Shown: positions 27,012 to 34,178 of the stretch, one piece after another
Layout of the letters: every line of letters begins with the position of its first letter
How positions within the stretch are numbered: position 1 is the first letter of the stretch
Source: Rhodanobacter sp.
GTDB lineage: Bacteria > Pseudomonadota > Gammaproteobacteria > Xanthomonadales > Rhodanobacteraceae
Length of the DNA stretch: 37,179 nucleotides
Assembly (NCBI GenBank): GCA_004322005.1
Contig: SCRF01000004.1
Coordinates: 1 to 37,179 of the forward strand
Reading direction: 5' to 3'
Program-made: the position numbers and the translations under genes
Notes under the pieces: model-generated
The model's input: only the letters and a program-made list of their open reading frames with translations
What the model was told of the DNA's origin: nothing
Database searches by the model: none

Positions 27012-29054
27012 CTCGAGTACCGGGTGGTCCCAGCCGTTCTTCGGCCTGAAGCGGTCGCCATGGCGTTCGGCCAGTTGCTCAAGCTGCGCCTTCAGCTTGT
27101 CGACGCCCTCGCTGCGCGCGTACTGGATCGGGCCGCCCCGGAACGGCGCGAAGCCGGTGCCGAAAATCACTCCGGCATCGAGCAGGTCGGCATCGTCGAC
27201 GACGCCGTCCGCCAGACAGGCGATCGCTTCGTTGACCATCGGCAGGATCATCCGCTGCTGCAGGTCCGCGGGCGCCACATAGTCCTTGTCGACCTCCGGT
27301 TTCACGGGCTTGCCATCCTGCCATACGTACAAGCCCTGACCGTCTTTCCGGCCACGCTTGCCGGCGGCCAGTTTTTCGTCCAGTCCGGCGGGAATTTCCA
27401 GACCGAGGAAGGGGGCGAGCTCCTCGCCGACCGATGCGCAGACGTCCAGTCCCACGGTGTCGGCCAGTTCGATCGGGCCCATCGGCATGCCGAACTTCTT
27501 CGCCTCGCGGTCCAGCACCGGACCGGGCACGCCTTCGCCGTACAAGCGCATGGCTTCGAGCAGGTACGGCATCAGGATCCGGTTGACCAGAAAACCCGGC
27601 GTGCCCTTGACCGCCACCGGCAGCTTGCCGATGGCCTTGCAGAAGGCCAGCGCTCGCTGCTCGATGGCTGGATCCAGCTGGTCGTGGCGCACCACCTCGA
27701 CCAGCGGCATCCGTGCCACCGGATTGAAGAAATGCAACCCCAGAAAGCGTTGCGGCGCCTTCAAACCCGTGCGCAACTCGTCCAGCGGAATGCTGGAGGT
27801 GTTGCTGGCGAGCATTGCCGCGGACTGCAACCGCGGCTCGATCCGGCCGTACAACGCGCGCTTGGCTTCGGCGTTTTCGTAGATCGCCTCGATCACCAGA
27901 TCGGCGCCGGCCACGCCCTGGCCGTCGACATCGGCACGCAGGCGGCCGGCGGCTTCCGCGGCTTTTTCCGGCGTCTTCAGCTTCTTCTCGTAAAACTGGC
28001 GTGCGCGATCCAGTGCTGGCTGGATGTACTTCATCTCGCGATCCTGCAAGGTCACCTCGAAACCTCTGAAGGCGGCCCAGGCGGCGATGTCGCCGCCCAT
28101 CACGCCGGCACCGACCACATGCACATGCCTGATCTGCGGATCGATGCCGTTGCCCTGGCCCTTCAGCCGCTCCTGCAGGAAGAAGACGCGGATCAGGTTC
28201 TGCGCGGTCGATGTCTGCGCCAGCCTGGCGACCGAACGGGCTTCCAGCCGCAGTCGCTGCCGGATGCCGGCGCCACCGCGCCGCCACACCTCGATCATGG
28301 CGAACGGAGCAGGGTAGTGTTCCTTGCGCACCTTGGCCGCGGTCTGCCTCAGCATCACCGGCGCGAGGATCTGCCGGGCCAGCCAGGTGTTGCTGGCCCA
28401 TGCCTTGGCACGCCGTGCGAGCGGTCGGGCCTGTGGCCGGCGCAGCAGGTGCCGTGCCTCGGCCAGCAACTCGTCGGGGCGGGCCAGCAAATCGACCACG
28501 CCCAAGGCGAGTGCACGCTTCGCGGACAGCGACCGGCCGGTCAGCATCATCGGCAGGGCCTGCGTGGCGCCGATCAATCGCGGCAGGCGCGCGGTGCCGC
28601 CCCAGCCGGGATGGATCCCGAGCATGACCTCGGGCAGGCCGATCTTCGTCTTGTCGTCGTCCGCGGCGATACGCTGCCGACAGGCCAGCATCAGCTCGGC
28701 GCCGCCACCCAGGCAGGCGCCGTGCACGGCAGCCACCGTGGGGCAGGGCAAGCGTGCCAGCGCCTCATACACGTGCTGGCCGTGCTCGATGTTTTCCAGC
28801 ACGCTGTCGTTTCTGGCGTACTCGACGAATGCCTTGATATCGGCGCCCACCGCGAATCCCGATGGCTTGGCCGAATGAACGATGACGCCAGTCGGTTTTT
28901 CGATCGCCAGCCGCTCGACGATCTGCTCGAGTTCGTCCAGTACCGCGCGGGAAATCGCGTTGACGCTGCTGTCGGCCCGGTCGAGGCTGAGAACGACGAC
29001 GCCGTCGTCGCCTTCGCTGGTCTTCCAGTGGTTGAAGCGCAATCCTTCGAACAT
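27006..29054 (-). CDS. Enoyl-CoA hydratase/3-hydroxyacyl-CoA dehydrogenase (FadJ-like)
   Basis: A 682-residue bifunctional beta-oxidation enzyme. The hydratase half has FAVGADIKAF, the catalytic glutamates in CLGGGAELMLACRQRIAAD and GLPEVMLGIHPGWGGTARL. The dehydrogenase half has the NAD-binding HVVGAGVMGGDIAAWAAFRG, the catalytic His in FLGLHFFNPVARMPLVEVV, and PGFLVNRILMPYLLEAM. It should hydrate trans-2-enoyl-CoA and oxidise the product to 3-ketoacyl-CoA. No thiolase (fadA/fadI) gene is adjacent, so it must work with one elsewhere. I see no strong ribosome-binding site before the ATG at 29054. FadB and FadJ cannot be separated with certainty, hence no symbol. Confidence 0.92.
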   Translation of the reverse strand: MFEGLRFNHWKTSEGDDGVVVLSLDRADSSVNAISRAVLDELEQIVERLAIEKPTGVIVHSAKPSGFAVGADIKAFVEYARNDSVLENIEHGQHVYEALARLPCPTVAAVHGACLGGGAELMLACRQRIAADDDKTKIGLPEVMLGIHPGWGGTARLPRLIGATQALPMMLTGRSLSAKRALALGVVDLLARPDELLAEARHLLRRPQARPLARRAKAWASNTWLARQILAPVMLRQTAAKVRKEHYPAPFAMIEVWRRGGAGIRQRLRLEARSVARLAQTSTAQNLIRVFFLQERLKGQGNGIDPQIRHVHVVGAGVMGGDIAAWAAFRGFEVTLQDREMKYIQPALDRARQFYEKKLKTPEKAAEAAGRLRADVDGQGVAGADLVIEAIYENAEAKRALYGRIEPRLQSAAMLASNTSSIPLDELRTGLKAPQRFLGLHFFNPVARMPLVEVVRHDQLDPAIEQRALAFCKAIGKLPVAVKGTPGFLVNRILMPYLLEAMRLYGEGVPGPVLDREAKKFGMPMGPIELADTVGLDVCASVGEELAPFLGLEIPAGLDEKLAAGKRGRKDGQGLYVWQDGKPVKPEVDKDYVAPADLQQRMILPMVNEAIACLADGVVDDADLLDAGVIFGTGFAPFRGGPIQYARSEGVDKLKAQLEQLAERHGDRFRPKNGWDHPVLEK

Positions 29055-29372
29055 GGGAGTACAGGCGTGGTTGAGGTGAACCGAACCATACCGTTGTGCC
29101 GTCGTGATTGCGAGATGTGATGGCCATGCTTGACCCCGAAGTGAAGCGGGTATGAAATCGGGCCAGTGTGAATGGGCCGGCAGAAGCTGGTGACCCGGAT
29201 GAAAAATCAGCGTTGTGGACCCTTTCGCGGGGAATCATGCCGGCTCATGGTGGCTTCATGCCACGAGCAGGCATCAGGCCTGGCCGGACAGCCGGGTGTG
29301 GTTTTCGTGTTCCACTGGTGAGGTACCTGGTTTTTCAACGAACATCCCGTGGCACAGCAGGACAGGCAGTCA
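29055..29372. other. Divergent intergenic region with nested hairpin
   Basis: These 318 bp separate the fadJ-like gene (-) from the unknown gene at 29373 (+) and must hold both promoters. A possible TTGACC/TATGAA pair lies near 29124-29150, with too short a spacing to trust. A nested hairpin occupies 29237-29274, with arms ATGCC/GGCAT, CTC/GAG and GTGGC/GCCAC. I see no convincing gene and no cyclic-di-GMP riboswitch. Confidence 0.45.
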
Positions 29373-29867
29373 ATGACTTTCGGAATGGCTCCCGCGCCAC
29401 CACAAGCCGGCACCGAGATTTTCGATCGCATCCTGGCGGCGTCCAGCGGCTTGGTCGTGCTCGATTGCAAGGACACCCATGCGCTGGTCGACCAGTTTCA
29501 GGCGATCGCCAGGCTTACCGGCCAGGCCGCGTATTTGTGGCAGCCCGATACCGGCCTGAGCAGCTTGCGCGACGCGCATGTGCGGGTGCCGGATTGCCAG
29601 CGGCTGGGCAATGCGTTGCGCTACATAAAACAGAGCATGCATTTCGGCGTTTATTTGCTGCTGGGACTGGAGTTGCCGTTGTCGGCCATGGATGCGACCT
29701 TGCTGCGCCAGCTCGCCCGCCCACCCAAGGATCAGCTGCGACGTGTCGTGCTGATCGACGTTCCGGCGGCCCTGGCCGAACATCTTGGCGAACTGGCCGT
29801 CCATCTGAATGCCGAGGACGGTCAGTCGCCGCGTCTGCGCCTGCGCGACGGCCGCTGGCTGGTTTGA
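29373..29867 (+). CDS. Unknown protein resembling Ycf46 N-terminal domain
   Basis: A 164-residue cytoplasmic protein with alternating strands and helices. Features are GLVVLDCKDTHALVDQFQAI, a central GQAAYLWQPDTGLSSL, ALRYIKQSMHFGVYLLLGLE and RRVVLIDVPAALAEHLGELA. This order resembles, from memory, the N-terminal non-ATPase part of Ycf46-type AAA proteins, where a phrase like 'LLLDFHPFL' precedes 'LVLVSP'. No Walker A or B motif and no AAA module are present here. The ATG at 29373 is preferred; a GTG at 29349 is possible. It ends 12 bp before the GGDEF-EAL gene, so the two are probably co-transcribed and may act together. The function is unknown. Confidence 0.75.
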   Translation: MTFGMAPAPPQAGTEIFDRILAASSGLVVLDCKDTHALVDQFQAIARLTGQAAYLWQPDTGLSSLRDAHVRVPDCQRLGNALRYIKQSMHFGVYLLLGLELPLSAMDATLLRQLARPPKDQLRRVVLIDVPAALAEHLGELAVHLNAEDGQSPRLRLRDGRWLV

Positions 29868-29879
29868 GGCTGATCGCGC

Positions 29880-32438
29880 ATGAATACCGACATCATGGTC
29901 ATTGCGACACAGCGCGAGTTGCGCCGCAGCCTGTTCGATGCGCTCGACCATGGCGGATATACGGATATCCACAGCGCGCGCAATACCTCGCACGCAGCGA
30001 TCCTGCTGGAGGGGCGTCAACCGCTGCAGCTGATGGTGGTGGTTTTTGACGGTGACGAGGAACAGGCGAAAAGTTGCTGCAAGCAGTTGCGCCGATTGCC
30101 CGGTGCCGCCGAAACGCCGCTGATGGCGGTGCTGGCCGCGGAGGCGTCTCTCAGCCCGACAGATCTGCCTGATGAAGGCATTGTCGACTGGTTGTACGCC
30201 TCGCAGATAAGCGCCGAACTGGTACCGCGCTGGCGGCGGTGGCGTGCCGGGACTCAGGCTCAGTGCCTTGTGCCGGCAGCATCCGCCAGCGGCGGGCATG
30301 CGAACTATCGCTATCTTTTCGAAGAGGGCGACAGTGAGTGGCTGATCGCCGACGCGCAGACCGGATGCCTGCTGGAGGTCAGCCCGACGGTAACCAGGCA
30401 CAGCCTCCTGCATGCCAGCCAGTGGCCGGGTCTGGCACTGTCCGACGTGTTGCGTTTCGAGGGCATCGCGCTCGAGCAGGTGCTGGTCGAGGCCGATCGC
30501 CGCTGGTATCCGTGCCAGCGCAAATCGGCCCAGGGGTTCGATACCGGCCAGGCCAGCGTACGGCGGATAAGGCATGACCAGAGCGATGTGCTGGCTCTGA
30601 TGTTTCGCAGTGACCGGGCCGATCTGCGCGCTGAAGCCGCCTTGTCATTGCTGTCGCGGATCTATGCCTCGGCCAGTGGTGTCGATGCGAAAGGCGCTGC
30701 AGCCAGGCTGTTGTTTGACGAGTTGGGGCTCGACTATCTGGCCGTCTGGTCGGCGCGTCAGGATGGGGCCGAGGCTCCGGTTCAATTGCTGCAGTTGTGG
30801 AGTGGCCAGGAGCCGGTCTGGCCGGCGGCTTCGCTGCAGAGTTCGTTGCAACTCGTGTTGTGCGGCAAGCCGATCCTGTATCGAGCCGACGCGCAGCGGC
30901 TGGTACCGCTGGATCCCCTGCTGCAGCTGCTTGATCTGACCGGCTTTGCCGGTCTGCCGTTGTACGATGAACGGCACATGGTCATCGGCGCCATGCTGGC
31001 CGGCAACCGCCGGGGTTTCGGCGAAATGAGCATCGTCGAACCGGTACTGCGCTGCGCTGCGGCCCGTTTCGCGCAGGTGCTGGAATTGAGCCGGACGCGC
31101 GAGCAGGGACGTGCCGAGGGACTGGTCGATGCACTGACCGGCCTGCCCAACCGCTTGCTGTTCAATGACCGGCTGGACACGATCCTGCGCGAGGCGGCCC
31201 GCAATGGCGAGTGCTTCGCCGTGCTGTTCGTCGATCTGGACCGGTTCAAGGAAATCAACGACACGCACGGACATGCCGCCGGCGATCAGGTGTTGAAAGT
31301 GGTGACGCAGCGTCTGTGCGGCAGCATTCGCGCTTCCGACACGGTGGCGCGCTATGCCGGCGACGAATTCACCGTGGTGCTGCGGCATATCGTGAAGAAC
31401 GACGACGTGCTTCGGGTCGCCGAAAAGATCGTGCAGACGATGAGTGCGCCGTTGTACCTCGACGATGGCATCGAGCTGCAGGTCACCGCCTCGATGGGGC
31501 TGAGTTTCTTTCCCGACGATGCCGGCGATGCGGAAACCCTGCTCAAGCATGCCGATGAAGCGATGTACGCAGCCAAGCATCTGGGTCGCAACAATTTCCA
31601 GATCTACGAAGTCAGCCCGGAATACGCGCAGGAGCACGGGACGGTTTTGAGATCGCGCTTGCGTCACGCCGAAGGCAACGGCGAATTGCGCGTGGTCTAC
31701 CAGCCTCAGGTCGATGCCCAGTCCGAGGACATCGTCGGCATGGAGGCGCTGGCGCGGTGGGAGCATCCCGAGCTGGGCATGATCAGCCCGGCGGTGTTCA
31801 TTCCGCTGGCCGAGGAAACCGGCTTGATCGTCTCGATCGGCGAATGGGTCATGCGCACTGCATGCAGGCAGGCGAAGGAGTGGGAACAACGCTTCGGGCT
31901 GCGCCTGCGCCTTGGCGTGAATTTGTCCGCGGTACAGCTGATGGAGCCGCAACTGCTGGACGTCGTGACCCGTGTTCTGCACGACACCGGCCTGGATCCT
32001 TCCTTGCTCGAGCTTGAAGTCACCGAGAGCATCAGCATCAAGACCGCCAAGAATCTGGTAGAGAACCTGCAGGCGCTGCACCAGCTTGGCTGCTCCATCG
32101 CGATCGACGATTTCGGTACCGGTGCGGCCTCGCTGGACTATCTGCGCCGGTTGCCGGCCGATCGCATCAAGGTCGACCAGAGTTTCGTGCGCAATATCGG
32201 TGTCGACCCGGACGACGAAGCCATCGTGCGTGCAACCATCGAGATGGCGCATCGGCTGAAACGTGCCGTGGTGGCCGAGGGGGTGGAGACCGAGCAGCAC
32301 CTGCAATTCCTGCGCACACATCACTGCGACGAACTGCAAGGCTACCTTTTCTGTCGACCGCTGCAGACGATCAGCTTCGAGAAGCTGCTGGCCGAACGAA
32401 AGCGCCTGCTGGAAGTTCGCATGGCCGAGCCGGCTTGA
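29880..32438 (+). CDS. GGDEF-EAL cyclic-di-GMP protein with REC-like and GAF-like input
   Basis: An 852-residue signalling protein. The N-terminus (about 1-125) resembles a response-regulator receiver but lacks a clear phosphoacceptor aspartate. A PAS-like stretch follows (about 145-235), then a GAF-like domain (about 240-400). The GGDEF domain has LTGLPNRLLFNDRL, FVDLDRFKEINDTHGH and AGDEF at 493-497 (Ala replaces the first Gly), with an RxxD inhibitory site (RASD) five residues upstream. The EAL domain keeps GMEALARWEHP (Glu622), LGVNLSAVQL, LELEVTES, IDDFGTG, DRIKVDQSFV and VVAEGVETE. Both diguanylate cyclase and phosphodiesterase activity are possible; which dominates cannot be read. No membrane span is seen. 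Confidence 0.93.
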   Translation: MNTDIMVIATQRELRRSLFDALDHGGYTDIHSARNTSHAAILLEGRQPLQLMVVVFDGDEEQAKSCCKQLRRLPGAAETPLMAVLAAEASLSPTDLPDEGIVDWLYASQISAELVPRWRRWRAGTQAQCLVPAASASGGHANYRYLFEEGDSEWLIADAQTGCLLEVSPTVTRHSLLHASQWPGLALSDVLRFEGIALEQVLVEADRRWYPCQRKSAQGFDTGQASVRRIRHDQSDVLALMFRSDRADLRAEAALSLLSRIYASASGVDAKGAAARLLFDELGLDYLAVWSARQDGAEAPVQLLQLWSGQEPVWPAASLQSSLQLVLCGKPILYRADAQRLVPLDPLLQLLDLTGFAGLPLYDERHMVIGAMLAGNRRGFGEMSIVEPVLRCAAARFAQVLELSRTREQGRAEGLVDALTGLPNRLLFNDRLDTILREAARNGECFAVLFVDLDRFKEINDTHGHAAGDQVLKVVTQRLCGSIRASDTVARYAGDEFTVVLRHIVKNDDVLRVAEKIVQTMSAPLYLDDGIELQVTASMGLSFFPDDAGDAETLLKHADEAMYAAKHLGRNNFQIYEVSPEYAQEHGTVLRSRLRHAEGNGELRVVYQPQVDAQSEDIVGMEALARWEHPELGMISPAVFIPLAEETGLIVSIGEWVMRTACRQAKEWEQRFGLRLRLGVNLSAVQLMEPQLLDVVTRVLHDTGLDPSLLELEVTESISIKTAKNLVENLQALHQLGCSIAIDDFGTGAASLDYLRRLPADRIKVDQSFVRNIGVDPDDEAIVRATIEMAHRLKRAVVAEGVETEQHLQFLRTHHCDELQGYLFCRPLQTISFEKLLAERKRLLEVRMAEPA

Positions 32439-32478
32439 GCGGGTGGCTTGCGACCCCATAACAGCCTACGGCAGCCCA

Positions 32479-32525
32479 TGGCTGACCCCGGAGGGTGTTG
32501 CAAGACACTCCGCCGTGGCCAGCCA
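32479..32525 (+). repeat. Nested hairpin downstream of GGDEF-EAL gene
   Basis: TGGCTG (32479-32484) pairs with CAGCCA (32520-32525). Inside it CGGAG/CTCCG and TGT/ACA pair, with a two-base bulge, around the loop TGCAAG. It starts 41 bases past the stop codon. No T run follows, so it is either a weak terminator or a repeat unit. Confidence 0.5.
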
Positions 32526-32661
32526 GGGAGGGTTCGCCGCGAAAAGGGGCCTTTTCCAATGGCCTGACTGCGTGGCCGGGCCGGATGTGAAACCACCCTG
32601 CCGGATGACAACCGGGCAACAGCACGTGCGTTATGGTTCGGGGCAGCATAACCTCCGATGC

Positions 32662-32689
32662 TGAACTTGAGCGTTCGACCACGGTCTGA
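32662..32689 (+). promoter_or_regulatory. Sigma-E (RpoE) type promoter before rpoE
   Basis: TGAACTT (32662-32668), 15 bases, then GTCTGA (32684-32689). This closely matches the E. coli sigma-E consensus GGAACTT-N15-GTCTAA in both sequence and spacing. The ATG of rpoE follows 36 bases later, so autoregulation is likely. Confidence 0.78.
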
Positions 32690-32725
32690 GCGGCGCGTTC
32701 AGTTCCAGACAAGTTCCCGCAGCGG

Positions 32726-33349
32726 ATGACAGCATTGACGACGGATACGGCCCGGACGGGCGAAAACGAACTGGACCGGGCGCTGGTTGAGCGTGTCCAG
32801 AAGGGCGACAAACGGGCTTTTGACCTGCTGGTACGCAAGTATCAGCACAAGGTGATCGGGCTGGTGTCGCGCTATGTGAAAAGCCATGCCGAGTCCGAGG
32901 ACATCGCGCAGGAAGCGTTTATCCGCGCCTGGCGTGCGATCGGCTCGTTTCGCGGCGACAGCGCTTTCTATACCTGGCTGTACAAGATTGCAGTGAACAC
33001 CGCCAAGAACCATCTGGTGGCGTTGGGCCGGCGCCCGCCGGCGGGGGATATCGACGCCGATGATGCCGCATTCCTGACCGGCACCGAGCGCATGCAGGAC
33101 AACGCCACGCCCGAGCGCGAGTTGATGCGCCAGGAGATTGAACAATCCGTATTTTCCACTGTCCAAGCCTTGCCCGAGGAATTGCGGACCGCCATCACGC
33201 TGCGCGAGGTGGAAGGTCTCAGTTACGATGAAATTGCTGAAGCCATGGGTTGTCCGATCGGTACGGTTCGTTCGCGTATCTTTCGGGCACGAGAAGCAAT
33301 CGATGTGAAGTTGCGGCCACTGTTGTCCGACCGCGAGGATCAGGCATGA
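32726..33349 (+). CDS. rpoE: RNA polymerase sigma factor RpoE
   Basis: A 207-residue group IV (ECF) sigma factor for envelope stress. Region 2 has RVQKGDKRAFDLLVRKYQ, the -10 recognition stretch ESEDIAQEAFIRAWRAIGSF and FYTWLYKIAVNTAKNHL. Region 4 has LPEELRTAITLREVEGLSYDEIAEAM and the helix-turn-helix end GCPIGTVRSRIFRAREAI. The length is normal. The ribosome-binding site is weak. It overlaps rseA by four bases, so sigma and anti-sigma factor are coupled in translation. A sigma-E-like promoter lies 36 bases upstream of the ATG. Confidence 0.96.
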   Translation: MTALTTDTARTGENELDRALVERVQKGDKRAFDLLVRKYQHKVIGLVSRYVKSHAESEDIAQEAFIRAWRAIGSFRGDSAFYTWLYKIAVNTAKNHLVALGRRPPAGDIDADDAAFLTGTERMQDNATPERELMRQEIEQSVFSTVQALPEELRTAITLREVEGLSYDEIAEAMGCPIGTVRSRIFRAREAIDVKLRPLLSDREDQA

Positions 33350-34011
33350 ACCAGACAGACAAGAATCAGACCGTCCGGGAAAACCTTTCAGCCGGCATCG
33401 ACGGCGAGTTGTCGAAGGAGGAATTGCGATTCCTCGTGCGGCGGCTCGACCACGATATATCGCTGCAGCAGGTCTGGGCACGCTACCACATCGCACGCGA
33501 TGGCTTGCGCCGGGAGCTGCCGTCCTTCGCCTCCCCGGGGTTTGCTTCGCGAGTGATGCTGGCGATCGAGCAGGAGTCCATGCCGACGACAACGGGCCGG
33601 CGAAGCCATTGGTTGCGCTGGTCGGCCGGTGGCGCGATCGCTGCCAGTGTGGCCGCCACGGCCCTGATGATCGCGCAACCCGCCGGCGATGCCGAGCGCA
33701 CCGTTGCGGTGTCCACCCATGAGGCCCGAAGTACGATGGTCACTGGCCAGCGGCAGGCACCGATGGCCGCCAGCATCCCCGCCGCCGTGCCGCCGTGGCT
33801 GAGTGGCAATTCAGTCGGACTGCTCAGCCAGCAGGCCGCGGCCACGCTGGGCGAGGATCAATCGGTTTATCCGCGCGACCCCTCGGCCTATCCGCCGCTG
33901 CCGCACTACCGGATGCTGAACAACCACGACGGCAGTTATTTGTTGTTGCTCAACCCGCAGCAGAAAGCCATGTCTGACATGTCGCAGCAGGCCACTGCCG
34001 TCGCGCAATAA
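33346..34011 (+). CDS. rseA: Anti-sigma-E factor RseA
   Basis: A 221-residue inner-membrane anti-sigma factor. The cytoplasmic domain (1-87) has the RseA pattern: ENLSAGIDGELSKEELRFLVRRL, then WARYHIARDGLRRE, then FASRVMLAIEQE. One membrane span covers about residues 92-110 (WSAGGAIAASVAATALMIA). The periplasmic part (111-221) includes PPLPHYRMLNNHDGSYLLLL, a likely target of regulated proteolysis by DegS-type proteases. The ATG overlaps the rpoE stop. No rseB gene follows; degP comes next. The N-terminal family match is good, the rest is divergent as usual. Confidence 0.9.
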   Translation: MNQTDKNQTVRENLSAGIDGELSKEELRFLVRRLDHDISLQQVWARYHIARDGLRRELPSFASPGFASRVMLAIEQESMPTTTGRRSHWLRWSAGGAIAASVAATALMIAQPAGDAERTVAVSTHEARSTMVTGQRQAPMAASIPAAVPPWLSGNSVGLLSQQAAATLGEDQSVYPRDPSAYPPLPHYRMLNNHDGSYLLLLNPQQKAMSDMSQQATAVAQ

Positions 34012-34178
34012 GGCTGGCCGCGTGTGAATTGTCCGCGGTCGATCGCTTCCAGATCGTTTTCCTTGCCGGCCTGTGTCTGGCGGGCCGTGTGCCCGGCGGT
34101 GCTTGACGGTCGCAGTCAGCCGGTTCTGAAACCATCGGCCTGAAGCCTTTCCGGCTCAAGTCAACCCGAGGAGGAGTC

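Noticed and set aside
29055-29372. Possible cyclic-di-GMP riboswitch before the GGDEF-EAL operon
   Set aside because: I looked for the conserved core features of GEMM-I/II aptamers and did not see them; only an unrelated nested palindrome is present.
34012-34178. Sigma-E promoter for degP
   Set aside because: TGAATTG near 34023 is followed at the right distance only by TTCCAG, too far from the -10 consensus to claim.
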